From assembly GCF_002135315.1 (NCBI RefSeq), contig NZ_NEGA01000001.1, forward strand, positions 1-64,000: DNA of 64,000 bases, read 5' to 3'. This DNA comes from Acinetobacter sp. ANC 3903 (lineage in GTDB: Bacteria; Pseudomonadota; Gammaproteobacteria; Pseudomonadales; Moraxellaceae). The first letter of the stretch is position 1. Every line of letters starts with the position of its first letter. Positions 20,661-29,517 of this stretch are shown here, one piece after another. Position numbers and translations under genes: made by a program. The notes beneath the pieces were generated by a model, which ran no database searches, was not told where the DNA came from, and was given only the letters and a program-made list of their open reading frames with translations.

Positions 20661-22316
20661 TTATTTTTGTACTGGACCGATATTATTAAAAAAATACACA
20701 TCATAATTGCGATAATGTAAAACTTGAACATTCGCATAATGAGGGTTAAAGGAGTTGCTGCGAGCCAGCACGACAAGGGCTTCTCCAGATTCGATTTTTT
20801 GATCTAGGATGGAATCGGACCACAGGTATTGCCTACGTTCGGGTTCAAAAATCAGGCCATCCTTGAGTTGTTCTGAACTACTGTCCTGGCTGGCATTCTC
20901 CCAGTCATCCACCAAATAAACAGGTTTTTGTAGATTGAGAAGGAATGGAACATCATAAAAATAGTTGTGATAAAACACAATTGGCATATTTGCCGTAATA
21001 TTTTTCTGGAAAGAAACCTGATTAGCATTATTTTGAACATCAAGAATTCTGACCCCAAGACTCACGCTCATACAGAGTATTATTGCCATACTGAACATCA
21101 GTGAAAAATAGGAAATCCGCTGTTTGAGATAATAAAAAATGAGCAGAATACTGAATATAAGAATTCCAGCTCCCAAACTATAGAGTGCGGTAATATTGAC
21201 ATAGAGTAGATTTTTTGGCCTTGCGGTAAAAGGTAAGCTAATAAAAGCTAGACCTACAACAAGCACCAAAACAGGCGTTGCCCATGTTTGAAAACGGTTT
21301 ATTTTGTTACTGGTCAGGACTCGATCCACCATGATGGCGATGAATACCGCCAAGGGAGGCGTTGCTGGCAGAATATAACCTGCAAGTTTTGATGGAGGAA
21401 TTGAAAAAAAGGTCGTCACAGAAACAAACCAGATTAGCATTAAGGTTAAAATACTTGAACCGAGTGATTGGCTGAAATCCTGTTTTGAGAATTTAAATTG
21501 TGAAACAAAGAACCAGGGTAAAAAGCTGATCAACAAGCAGAGTAAATAAAATGGCCAAGGCAGCTTGTTATTAAACTGATCCGAGCTAAAGCGGCTGAAT
21601 TGCTGGTCGATGAAAAAATACTGCAAAAAGGCCGGGTATTTTAAATGCATCAGATAAACCCAAGGCAGTGCAATTACACAGAAAATAATTAAACCGATGG
21701 GGTTAAGCAGAGAAGGAATTTTTTTCCATTGTTTGTTTGCGAGAACCCAGAGCAAAATGACCATTCCTGGAATTAAAATACCGATCAGCCCTTTGGTTAA
21801 AAAACCTAAGGCACATGCCACATATCCCATCCACAGAACTGACTTTTCTCCTGAAAGAGTAAAGTCGGCAAAACATAGAATAGTGATGCTGATCCAGCAA
21901 GCAAGCAACAGATCATGATTAACATACTGGCTGCTACCGAAAAAAAGCAGGCTGGTAGCCAAGATCACTACACTAAGTTGGGCAATCCGTTCATTACAAT
22001 GTTTTTTTAGAAACCAGAACAAGCCAACGAGCATCATGATCCCGGCCAGTGTAGGTACGAGGCGGAGTACCCAGACATGCACTCCAAAAATTTCCATTAA
22101 CACACTGCTGATCCAATGCAACAATGGTGGTTTATGCATAAAAGGCAGACCATTAAGACGAGGCACTAACCAGTCACCCGATTGCAGCATAGCCCGGCTG
22201 ATATCCCCATAACGGCCTTCATCCGGAAGGGAAAAATAACGAATACCGGCACAAGCGATCAACCAGATGCTGATGCACCACAGCATTAATTTTGATGAAC
22301 GGAAAAGTGGCTTCAT
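20661..22316 (-). CDS. ArnT-like (GT83) lipid A glycosyltransferase
   Basis: Multi-pass membrane transferase using an undecaprenyl-phosphate sugar as donor. The 551 residues start with a TM helix and the periplasmic loop DEGRYGDISRAMLQSGDW...RLNGLPFMHKPPLLHW, the ArnT/PMT signature containing the catalytic Asp-Glu; about 12 TM helices follow, then a soluble C-terminal domain. ArnT moves aminoarabinose and Francisella FlmK moves galactosamine to lipid A. As the last gene of an operon with a YdjC/NaxD-like deacetylase, a galactosamine role is the better guess. Acceptor and sugar are not provable from sequence. Confidence 0.88.
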   Translation of the reverse strand: MKPLFRSSKLMLWCISIWLIACAGIRYFSLPDEGRYGDISRAMLQSGDWLVPRLNGLPFMHKPPLLHWISSVLMEIFGVHVWVLRLVPTLAGIMMLVGLFWFLKKHCNERIAQLSVVILATSLLFFGSSQYVNHDLLLACWISITILCFADFTLSGEKSVLWMGYVACALGFLTKGLIGILIPGMVILLWVLANKQWKKIPSLLNPIGLIIFCVIALPWVYLMHLKYPAFLQYFFIDQQFSRFSSDQFNNKLPWPFYLLCLLISFLPWFFVSQFKFSKQDFSQSLGSSILTLMLIWFVSVTTFFSIPPSKLAGYILPATPPLAVFIAIMVDRVLTSNKINRFQTWATPVLVLVVGLAFISLPFTARPKNLLYVNITALYSLGAGILIFSILLIFYYLKQRISYFSLMFSMAIILCMSVSLGVRILDVQNNANQVSFQKNITANMPIVFYHNYFYDVPFLLNLQKPVYLVDDWENASQDSSSEQLKDGLIFEPERRQYLWSDSILDQKIESGEALVVLARSNSFNPHYANVQVLHYRNYDVYFFNNIGPVQK

Positions 22317-22327
22317 AGCGGAATTCC

Positions 22328-22714
22328 CTAAGGTTTAAATGCAAAGATCCGGTTAAGAAAAAAAGTAAATAAGGCAGTAACGATAATTGTGATAATTAGT
22401 AAAATTGAAATCGGATAAGGCGTGAAATGATGCAACGCGATGAGCATCGTTTCATTAAAAACAAAGCCAGTAACTGCCACAATAATAAATTTAGGCAGCG
22501 TCTGGCGGTGTGAAATCTGGACGACATTAAAGGTAAAGATGCGGTGGCCAAAATAACTCACCCAGAATGCGGTCAAAAAACCCAATAAGTTCGCCACTGC
22601 AATGTTCATCTTTTGATGAATAAGCAGCATTGCCAAGGCATAATGGGTCAAAGCGGCCAGTAAACCAATGATTCCAAAACGCAGAAATTGAAAAAATAAG
22701 TGGGTGGATAACAT
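22328..22714 (-). CDS. GtrA-family membrane protein
   Basis: Four-TM protein of 128 residues (FLRFGIIGLLAALTHYALAMLL, IAVANLLGFLTAFWVSYFGHR, and two more). GtrA proteins are thought to flip undecaprenyl-phosphate-linked sugars to the periplasmic side. It lies 11 bp before the ArnT-like gene and 11 bp after the GT2 gene on the same strand, consistent with flipping the product of the latter for the former. Confidence 0.9.
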   Translation of the reverse strand: MLSTHLFFQFLRFGIIGLLAALTHYALAMLLIHQKMNIAVANLLGFLTAFWVSYFGHRIFTFNVVQISHRQTLPKFIIVAVTGFVFNETMLIALHHFTPYPISILLIITIIVTALFTFFLNRIFAFKP

Positions 22715-22725
22715 AACTTAAGGCT

Positions 22726-23694
22726 TTATGATTTTGATTCTGTTTCAGGCACGGCCTGTCTGTTTTTTGAATGTTCAGCAGCAATAATATATTTGGGTCG
22801 GGCTTTGACCTCTGAATAAATTCGGCTGATGTATTCCCCTAAAATACCAATAAAAATCAGCTGGATTGCCCCTAAAAAGGCTAAACCAGCGGCTAGCGTT
22901 GCCCAACCGGGTACTTTGGCTCCCTCGAATAGGGTTTGTACTGTAATCCAGCAGCCATAACTAAAAGAGAAAATACCCAGAAGGATGCCTAAATAAATGC
23001 AGATCCTTAACGGTAAATCAGAAAAGGCCGTTAAACCTGAAATGGCAAGATTGAGCAGAGATTTAAAATTAAAACTCGACCGACCGCATTGGCGTTCTTT
23101 TTCGGTAAACAAAATGCCGATGCTTTTAAAACCCACCCAGGCATAAAGGCCTTTCATATACAAATTACGTTCAGGCAAGTCACGGATGGCATGCACCACC
23201 TTGGCATCGAGCAATCTAAAATCACCAGCATTTTCCGGGATATTTAATGTAGAGCTGGCATTGAGAATTTTGTAGTAAATATGGGTGAATAATTTTTTTA
23301 GCCAGGACTCGGTTTCCCGGTTACGGATGCCATAAACCATCTCATAACCTTCTTTCCATAAACTCAACATGGTCGGGATTACATTGATCGGATGCTGGAA
23401 ATCGGCATCAATCAAGAGTGCCAGATCAGCATCAACATGATCTAGACCCGCATATAAAGCAGCTTCTTTACCAAAGTTACGGGAAAACTCTAGCACACGT
23501 AAAGGATAGTCTTTCTGCATGCCTTGTAATACTTCAATAGTGCTATCTTTACTACCATCATCTATAACAATGATTTCAAATCGAATATTTTCTTGTTTAA
23601 GCATTTTAGATAATGCTGGAATAAAATTTTTCAGGTTTTCTGCTTCATTGTGAGCAGGAACAACGCAGCATAAAAAAGGATTAAAATTAGACAT
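22726..23694 (-). CDS. GT2 undecaprenyl-phosphate sugar transferase (GtrB/ArnC/FlmF2-like)
   Basis: Membrane-anchored GT-A glycosyltransferase that makes an undecaprenyl-phosphate sugar from a nucleotide sugar. The 322 residues show the N-terminal CVVPAHNEAENL and VIDDGSKDSTIEVL motifs, the metal-binding LLIDADFQHP near residue 95, and two C-terminal TM helices (around 230-290) as in ArnC/GtrB. The start at 23694 (MSNFNPF) overlaps the deacetylase gene by 8 nt, implying coupling. With the deacetylase and ArnT-like partner it matches the Francisella FlmF2-NaxD-FlmK set; the donor would then be UDP-GalNAc. Confidence 0.9.
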   Translation of the reverse strand: MSNFNPFLCCVVPAHNEAENLKNFIPALSKMLKQENIRFEIIVIDDGSKDSTIEVLQGMQKDYPLRVLEFSRNFGKEAALYAGLDHVDADLALLIDADFQHPINVIPTMLSLWKEGYEMVYGIRNRETESWLKKLFTHIYYKILNASSTLNIPENAGDFRLLDAKVVHAIRDLPERNLYMKGLYAWVGFKSIGILFTEKERQCGRSSFNFKSLLNLAISGLTAFSDLPLRICIYLGILLGIFSFSYGCWITVQTLFEGAKVPGWATLAAGLAFLGAIQLIFIGILGEYISRIYSEVKARPKYIIAAEHSKNRQAVPETESKS

Positions 23695-24484
23695 TATATC
23701 CACCAATACGACCAAGTTTTATATTGTTGTTAGTACAGTCATGAAAAAATTGTTCTGAAGTTAAATAATTATATTCTTGTATGCGTGCACTATAAATCGA
23801 ATCCGGAGTATCTGGAATTCCAATAGATGGATGACACATAATCAGTAACTGATGTTCAGCGTGACTGAACCATTGCTGACACAGGTTTGAATAATTAGTC
23901 ATAGAGAAATCATAGATACCGGCGAACTGTTCATTTTGGGCAAAATTTGCTTCTTGGCATAATCGTGTTAAACGCTTTGCTCCTAACATTTGCAACAACT
24001 GACTTTTGAATTGATAGGGAGCAATATTGACTGTGTGACTCAGACTACGAATCCAGCCTTTAAACCGCTGCTCTTTTAAGAAGTCAATCAGGATTTCTCG
24101 TATGACCGGAAACTGATGGACATGCTGATGGCCATCAACAAAGTGTGGTTGCTGTCCTAGGACTTCAACAAAATGATCCCATTGCTGCTGAATGCTTTTT
24201 CGGATTAATGTTTTGTCGAGCTGATGGAACCATGCACGCAGCATGAGTTGCGCAAGTGGATAACTAAAGGTTTGAGCATCAAAGACATGGGTCAAATTTA
24301 AATGTAAGCCAATATCAATCGTTGTCGCATATTGTTTTAATTTTAATGCCTCATTTGCCCACAAAGGTGATTGTGTCATGCAGGAGGTTGCCTGTAAGGA
24401 ACCCCGTTCAATTAAGTGGAAAATTGCCTGATCAATTTGGGGATTCATAGCAAAATCATCAGCACAAAAGCAGACTGTAGGCAT
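23687..24484 (-). CDS. YdjC/ChbG-type deacetylase, NaxD-like
   Basis: Carbohydrate deacetylase of the YdjC family. In 265 residues the metal site is visible: the CADDFAMNPQID Asp pair at residues 8-9, VDGHQHVHQFPVI histidines near 120, and the HPSIG strand near 220. In Francisella and A. baumannii NaxD of this family removes the acetyl group from an undecaprenyl-linked N-acetylhexosamine before transfer to lipid A, and the A. baumannii gene is PmrB-regulated. It is first in this operon, downstream of a PmrA-box match. A role in other sugar catabolism is less likely given its partners. Confidence 0.85.
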   Translation of the reverse strand: MPTVCFCADDFAMNPQIDQAIFHLIERGSLQATSCMTQSPLWANEALKLKQYATTIDIGLHLNLTHVFDAQTFSYPLAQLMLRAWFHQLDKTLIRKSIQQQWDHFVEVLGQQPHFVDGHQHVHQFPVIREILIDFLKEQRFKGWIRSLSHTVNIAPYQFKSQLLQMLGAKRLTRLCQEANFAQNEQFAGIYDFSMTNYSNLCQQWFSHAEHQLLIMCHPSIGIPDTPDSIYSARIQEYNYLTSEQFFHDCTNNNIKLGRIGGYNV

Positions 24485-25049
24485 AAATAATGACTTCTAG
24501 GTTAGATTGTCCGAATCAAAAGAGAGGGGGTTTATCTAATTTCTTATTGGATGATTATTAAGGAATAAACTTAATTAGAGCTTAAGTGAATTAGTCTCAA
24601 CTTGATATGACATTGAGGTTAAAAAAGAGAAAGTTCCCTATTGTGATAAAGGAGCATATCTCAATCAAATAAAGGTAACTTTTTAATGTTACCTATTCAT
24701 AATCAAATCATTAGCATATTCAATTTAGTTGAATAACTTTTAGATATTTCTAAATCCTATAAAGTCATGAGTGTATTTCAGGATACTTTTTCCATTATTA
24801 GAAACCGGTTGCATCTAGTAAGGTCGTGTACTCTGGAAAGAACTCAGGATTCTATTCATAGAACTACAGGATTGGTTAAGTGTGCTAGATATATCTATAA
24901 TAAGCTTCTTAGAAAGCAACCGACTGTGTGTAGATTGTAGGTATAATTTAGTTTAGGCTTTTTTTAACAATGTTTTGGATAGACTAATTGTGCAAAATAA
25001 AAAATGCCCATTTAGCATACGGTATTAATTACCTACTTATCCAAGCATA
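24485..25049. other. Intergenic region upstream of the sugar-transfer operon
   Basis: 565 bp with a PmrA-box-like direct repeat at 24570-24586 near its left end. The remainder (24600-25049) is AT-rich, without a recognisable gene or repeat, and merges into the decayed thyA. Confidence 0.5.
24570..24586 (-). promoter_or_regulatory. PmrA-box-like direct repeat
   Basis: Read towards the operon the site is CTTAAG-CTCTA-ATTAAG, exactly HTTAAD-N5-HTTAAD, the half-site form described for PmrA (BasR). It lies about 85 bp before the deacetylase start, and an AT-rich stretch with TAATAAT follows at a suitable distance for a -10. Another half-site (ATTAAG-like) is at 24557-24562. Confidence 0.6.
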
Positions 25050-25360
25050 ATGTGCAGCAACTTGGGGGTATAAGGTTTCTAGGCATTCCATTTATATTGC
25101 CCGCTACGCGCTGCTCACACATATGATTGCGCAAGTCTGCGGTTTAGGGTGTCGGCGATTTTGTCTGAGCTAGAGGTGATACATATTTGTATGCTAACCC
25201 CTTTGAACAGGCCAAATTGCAGCTCAGCCGTGAGCCGATGGTACTTTGCCAATTAAAGCTAAATCCTGAAATCCAAGACATCTTCGATTTTAAATTTGAA
25301 TATATTAAAATGGTTGGTTACGACTCACATCCTGCAATTAAGGCACCAGTTGCGGTTTAA
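25050..25360 (+). pseudogene. Decayed native-type thymidylate synthase, 3' third
   Basis: Fragments of an E. coli/Acinetobacter-type ThyA are readable: ARYALLTHMIAQVCGLG (ending at 25149), then after one extra T VGDFV-TGA stop (Trp codon lost)[14 protein letters not shown], then [40 protein letters not shown], and PAIKAPVAV with TAA at 25358-25360. The N-terminal two thirds are missing or unrecognisable. It sits before folA in the same orientation, the classical thyA-folA order. Confidence 0.9.
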
Positions 25361-25388
25361 TTTTCCTTTTTAGAGTTCCCTCTCCTGA

Positions 25389-25420
25389 AGAATTGTTTAA
25401 GCACTGCTTTAAACAATTCT
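25389..25420. repeat. Palindromic hairpin, AAGCAnTGCTT family
   Basis: AGAATTGTTTAAGCA and TGCTTTAAACAATTCT pair almost perfectly around a single C, followed by GCAAGTGAGGG. Flanking CCTCTCC and GGGTTAGGAAGAGG tracts resemble those around 60617-60638. Confidence 0.6.
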
Positions 25421-25593
25421 GCAAGTGAGGGTTAGGAAGAGGTAAATTAGTACCCTCATCCTAACCTCCTCACTGAGCCATATATGGCGCAAGAGAAGGA
25501 ATTAAAAATCAAAACTTTAAATCCCTCTTCCCTCCTTTACTAAAGGGGAAAATTGTAGAAAGGATTTTGGGATTATTCACAAGGATTAAATAA

Positions 25594-26106
25594 ATGACCT
25601 TCCAGAATTTAGAAGTTGTGCATGTTGTAGCCATGGATCAGCAACGCTGCATTGGTAAAGATAATGACTTGCCTTGGCATATTTCTGCTGACCTTAAGCA
25701 CTTTAAGGAAATCACTCAAGGTGGTGTGGTGGTCATGGGTCGCAAGACTTTAGAGTCTATGGGTCGCACTTTGCCGAAACGTGTTAACTGGGTCATTACT
25801 CGGGACAATGACTGGTCATTTGAAGGCGCTAAAGTTGCCCACTCGATTGAAGATGCTTTATCTCAAGCAGTAGCCGATGTCAAAGCCTCAGAAAAACCTG
25901 ATGCGATCTTTGTGATTGGTGGCGGAGAAATCTTTAAGCAGACCATGAATATTGCAGACCGCTTAGAACTCACCCACGTTGAACTGAATGTTCAAGGGGA
26001 TGCCTACTACCCGGAAATTCCGGCTGAATTTAAAAAAGTCGCGTCTGAACAACATATTGACGACAAAACTGGGATTGCTTTTGAGTTCGCAACTTACCGA
26101 AAATAA
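25594..26106 (+). CDS. folA: Dihydrofolate reductase
   Basis: Reduces dihydrofolate to tetrahydrofolate with NADPH, regenerating the cofactor used by thymidylate synthase; target of trimethoprim. The 170 residues contain VVAMDQQRCIGKDNDLPWHISADLKHFK (Asp/Trp of the folate site near residue 30), VVMGRKTLESMG and IFVIGGGEIFKQ. It follows a dead thyA remnant, its former operon partner. Start at ATG 25594, preceded by AAGGATT. Confidence 0.97.
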   Translation: MTFQNLEVVHVVAMDQQRCIGKDNDLPWHISADLKHFKEITQGGVVVMGRKTLESMGRTLPKRVNWVITRDNDWSFEGAKVAHSIEDALSQAVADVKASEKPDAIFVIGGGEIFKQTMNIADRLELTHVELNVQGDAYYPEIPAEFKKVASEQHIDDKTGIAFEFATYRK

Positions 26107-26134
26107 AGGCAATAATTATAGATAACAGTCAAAT

Positions 26135-27190
26135 ATGCATAATATTGAAACAAGAGAATTCCTTCTTGCTTTGGGCATGGTGCTATTCCATAGCGTGTTC
26201 AGTCTTTTCGTTATTATGTCCTCTATTTGGCTGTGTCTGGCCTTGTGGTTTCAGGAACCGCTTGGCTGGTTAATGACCCGCGTATTGATTGGAATCTGGA
26301 TTGCCTTTGCTTTGAGCATTCTCGGTATCTATATCAGCCAGCATTGGTTTAACCGTCAAACTGATGTCCTGATCTATGTTGTGTTTTTTCTCATCGGCTT
26401 ATTCTGGTATTTTGCTCTGGAAGCCAGGCAAGATCGTGACTGGAATCCTGAAGTTGCCCAAGTGCTGACTTATCAGCAGCAGGGCGATCAAGTGACCTTA
26501 CACAAGGTACGCAACTTTAACTGGCATGCTGATGGCAGTTATGATGAGCGCTGGGAAACTCGGCATTTTGATTTAAACCAGATCACCGGTGTCAATATCA
26601 TTACTTCCTACTGGATGGGACCACGGATTGCCCACACCCTGGTCAGCTTTGATTTTGCCAATAGCAAGCCGCTGACCTTTTCGATTGAAATTCGCAAACA
26701 AAAAAATGAAGAGTTTTCCACCTATGGTGGTTTTTTTAGAAAATACGAACTCAGCCTGATTGCGGCAGATGAACAGGACCTGATCTATACCCGCAGCAAT
26801 ATTCGTGGCGAACATGTCTATTTCTTCCCGGTGAATATGTCGAAAAGCGAAATACGAGCCCTGTTTGAAGAATATCTGCGTAAAGCCAATGAATTAAACC
26901 ACCAGCCGAAATGGTATAACAGCCTGACCAGTAACTGTACCACGCTGGTGTTTGACATGATCCGGGCGATATCTAAAAGACCTTTACCCACAGATTACCG
27001 CCTGCTGGCTTCAGGCTATTTACCCAATTATCTTTATGACTTGAACGCCATTTCACATGACTTAAGCATGAAACAGTGGTACGACATTGCTTATATCAAC
27101 CCTCGCGTGAGCCATTTGAAACATCTTTCCAGTAGCCAGTATTCGACCCTGATTCGTCAGGGCGCACCCAAACCAATACCGGACAAATGA
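26135..27190 (+). CDS. DUF4105-domain inner-membrane protein
   Basis: 351 residues with three or four N-terminal TM helices (residues 8-105) and a soluble C-terminal DUF4105 domain. That domain shows WYNSLTSNCTTLVFDMIR near residue 265, where the conserved Asn-Cys-Thr resembles the nucleophile region of papain-like/NlpC-type folds. Its substrate is unknown. It starts 28 bp after folA, so it may be co-transcribed. Confidence 0.8.
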   Translation: MHNIETREFLLALGMVLFHSVFSLFVIMSSIWLCLALWFQEPLGWLMTRVLIGIWIAFALSILGIYISQHWFNRQTDVLIYVVFFLIGLFWYFALEARQDRDWNPEVAQVLTYQQQGDQVTLHKVRNFNWHADGSYDERWETRHFDLNQITGVNIITSYWMGPRIAHTLVSFDFANSKPLTFSIEIRKQKNEEFSTYGGFFRKYELSLIAADEQDLIYTRSNIRGEHVYFFPVNMSKSEIRALFEEYLRKANELNHQPKWYNSLTSNCTTLVFDMIRAISKRPLPTDYRLLASGYLPNYLYDLNAISHDLSMKQWYDIAYINPRVSHLKHLSSSQYSTLIRQGAPKPIPDK

Positions 27191-27298
27191 GCTGAATTTA
27201 AAAAAGTAAAAATAGATAAAACATAGATTTAACCCTAGTGAAAAGACTGTTTTTTTGTTTATATAGACCATAGATTAAATCAAGAACGAGAATCCAAT

Positions 27299-27760
27299 AT
27301 GTTAAAAAAATTCTTTGCTGTAGGCATACTGGGCACTGCAATTGCTTTGACAGCTTGTCAAAGCACACCAAATGCCACTTCTAATATTGAGGCGGCAAAC
27401 TTGGTGCAACTACAAAATCGTAGCTGGATTGCCACCTATATTGGCAATACTGAAATTAAGACAGCAGCAACCGCCCGTAATATTCCAAGCTTACAATTTG
27501 ATGCAGCAAGCAAACGGATCAGTGGTGCCGATGGTTGTAACCGTATTATGGGCAGCTATGAAGCCGGTCGAGATACCCTGCTACTCAGTCAAATGGCAGG
27601 CACCAAAATGGCCTGTCTGGACAATAACAACCTGTCTGAACAATTTAATGCAGCTTTGGTAAAAGTCGCCAACTATCAGGTTTTTGGCAAAACCCTTAAA
27701 CTGCTTGATCGCCACGGCAATGTGGTACTGCAATTTACCAGCCCGGTGCAACCACGTTAA
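27299..27760 (+). CDS. META-domain lipoprotein (HslJ-like)
   Basis: Small lipoprotein of 153 residues with lipobox LTAC (Cys at residue 20). The META domain follows, with RSWIATYIGNTEI, FDAASKRISGADGCNRIMGSYE and GTKMACLD. HslJ of E. coli is a heat-inducible META protein linked to novobiocin resistance; the role here is unknown. Stands alone with its own terminator. Confidence 0.88.
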   Translation: MLKKFFAVGILGTAIALTACQSTPNATSNIEAANLVQLQNRSWIATYIGNTEIKTAATARNIPSLQFDAASKRISGADGCNRIMGSYEAGRDTLLLSQMAGTKMACLDNNNLSEQFNAALVKVANYQVFGKTLKLLDRHGNVVLQFTSPVQPR

Positions 27761-27771
27761 ATCGTTCAAAT

Positions 27772-27801
27772 AAAAGCCTGAAAGCTCAGGCTTTTGTGTT
27801 T
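27772..27801 (+). terminator. Terminator after the META lipoprotein
   Basis: AAAAGCCTGA and TCAGGCTTTT form a stem followed by GTGTTT, 12 bp after the stop codon. Confidence 0.7.
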
Positions 27802-27875
27802 AAAATGTTTAAATACATTTTAGCTTCATAGAAAGCCCCTATATTAAAAACAATAAACAAATACAGGATAAAGTT

Positions 27876-28400
27876 ATGCAACAGGCCTTATTGGGTGGTG
27901 GATGCTTCTGGTGTGTCGAAGCCATATTTTTACAGCTAAAAGGGGTGGAAAAAGTGGTCAGCGGTTACGCCGGCGGCCATACAGAACACCCAAGTTATGA
28001 TGATATTTGTCGTGGCGACACCCACCATGCAGAAGTCATTTTGATTGATTATGACGAAACCCAAATCAGCTTTGCCCAGCTGTTGGATGTGTTTTTTGCC
28101 ACGCATGATCCAACCACACTCAACCGTCAAGGCAATGATATTGGCACCCAATACCGTTCCGTGATTTATTATTTTAATGCTGAACAACAACAGCAGGCAG
28201 AGCAAGCGATTGAGCATTTAAAAGCTGAAGGCCTGAATATTGTGACTGAACTCAGTCCTGCACCGAAGTTCTACCCGGCGGAAGAATATCATCAGAATTT
28301 CTTTGCCCGAAACCCTGCACAAGGCTACTGTAATTTCTCCATTCCACCGAAATTAATGAAATTGCGTAGCAAGTTTCAAGACTTGCTTAAATCTGAATAA
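27876..28400 (+). CDS. msrA: Peptide-methionine (S)-S-oxide reductase
   Basis: Repairs oxidised methionine S-sulfoxide in proteins with thioredoxin. The catalytic motif [12 protein letters not shown] lies at residues 8-18, followed by VVSGYAGGH and the YRSVIYYF segment. At 174 aa it is of ordinary cytosolic type without an MsrB fusion. Single-gene unit. Confidence 0.97.
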   Translation: MQQALLGGGCFWCVEAIFLQLKGVEKVVSGYAGGHTEHPSYDDICRGDTHHAEVILIDYDETQISFAQLLDVFFATHDPTTLNRQGNDIGTQYRSVIYYFNAEQQQQAEQAIEHLKAEGLNIVTELSPAPKFYPAEEYHQNFFARNPAQGYCNFSIPPKLMKLRSKFQDLLKSE

Positions 28401-28428
28401 ATGCTCTTTTCAGCTGAAATCAGACATA

Positions 28429-28457
28429 AAAAAAGCGACCCTTAAGGTCGCTTTTTT
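28429..28457. terminator. Bidirectional terminator between msrA and exbD
   Basis: AAAAAAGCGACC and GGTCGCTTTTTT flank a short loop between two convergent genes. Confidence 0.85.
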
Positions 28458-28472
28458 AAGACTAGACACCAA

Positions 28473-28877
28473 TTAGTTATCACTCATAAAAGCAATATCA
28501 CTGAGCCCGGCTTCGCTCGCACGTGACATCACTTGTGCAACCGTGTCATAGCGTGATTCTTTATCTGCGCGAAGTTGAACGGTTGGTTTACGTTCCGCCT
28601 GCCCCGCTTCATTAAAACGGGTTTGCAGTTCTTCAAGGCTAATCACCTGATCATTCCAGGCCACTTCACCCTTGGCATTAATACTGATAGTGATGGCCTT
28701 CGGTGGCGGTTCGGTAATTTCCGCCGTGGTTTTTGGCAAGGTTAATGGAATTGATGGGTTAGCAACGGTTGCTGTCACCAGGAAGATGATCATCAATACC
28801 AACATAATATCGATCAGTGGAATGAGGTTCATCTCATTCATACCTACATCGTTGTCTTCGCCCAATTGAAAGCCCAT
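28473..28877 (-). CDS. exbD: ExbD-type biopolymer transport protein
   Basis: Inner-membrane partner of ExbB and TonB that transmits proton-motive force. In 134 residues one TM helix (MNLIPLIDIMLVLMIIFLVTAT) carries the essential Asp of the ion channel (LIDIML), then a periplasmic domain. Its ATG overlaps the ExbB stop by one base (TAATG). Last gene of the tonB-exbB-exbD operon. Confidence 0.95.
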   Translation of the reverse strand: MGFQLGEDNDVGMNEMNLIPLIDIMLVLMIIFLVTATVANPSIPLTLPKTTAEITEPPPKAITISINAKGEVAWNDQVISLEELQTRFNEAGQAERKPTVQLRADKESRYDTVAQVMSRASEAGLSDIAFMSDN

Positions 28878-29497
28878 TAAGCTTGACCTCCAACCAAATT
28901 ATTTGTTGTTGCTTTAGATGCTACCTGAGCTGAACTGTCTTGTTGCAACATGGTATCAATCAATAAACTGTGTGCCTGGTCTTGTAGCTCATGTGACAAA
29001 CCACGGTTCACACGGGTACAAATGTTATAAGCCAATACTGCAGGAATCGCTACAGCCAAACCCAGACCGGTCATAATCAAGGCTTCACCTACTGGTGTCG
29101 CCACTTGAGCCAAGCCTGCCTGACCGCTTTTACCTACTGCAACCAGTGCGTGGAAAATACCCCAAACCGTACCAAACAAACCCACAAAAGGTGCCAGTGA
29201 AGCAATTGTACCCAGCACTGCCACGCCTTTTTCTGCATGGGCTTTTTCAGCTGAGATTTGACGCAACAAAGCCTGTTCTGCTACGGCTTTACGTTGTTCA
29301 AAATTTAAATGCGCAAATTTTGCTTTTAACTTGCTTAAGGCCTGAGAAAGTTGAGCATAAGCCTGTTGCTTCAGTTGGCGAGTCCCCATTACACGTAAAA
29401 CGAAGATGGTCCATGTCGTAATTGACATTGCCAATAACACGAAATACAGGGTTTTACTCACTGCATCAGCATGTTGCCAATAAACTGAAAAGTTCAT
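28877..29497 (-). CDS. exbB: ExbB-type proton channel protein
   Basis: MotA/TolQ/ExbB-family subunit with three TM helices: residues 14-35, then GTIASLAPFVGLFGTVWGIFHAL near 100-130 and the final IMTGLGLAVAIPAVLAYN near 145-165, the conserved pore segments. 206 aa. It is encoded 20 bp after tonB, indicating an iron/siderophore-uptake energiser rather than TolQ. Confidence 0.94.
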   Translation of the reverse strand: MNFSVYWQHADAVSKTLYFVLLAMSITTWTIFVLRVMGTRQLKQQAYAQLSQALSKLKAKFAHLNFEQRKAVAEQALLRQISAEKAHAEKGVAVLGTIASLAPFVGLFGTVWGIFHALVAVGKSGQAGLAQVATPVGEALIMTGLGLAVAIPAVLAYNICTRVNRGLSHELQDQAHSLLIDTMLQQDSSAQVASKATTNNLVGGQA

Positions 29498-29517
29498 ACT
29501 CGAACTCCTGATAAATG

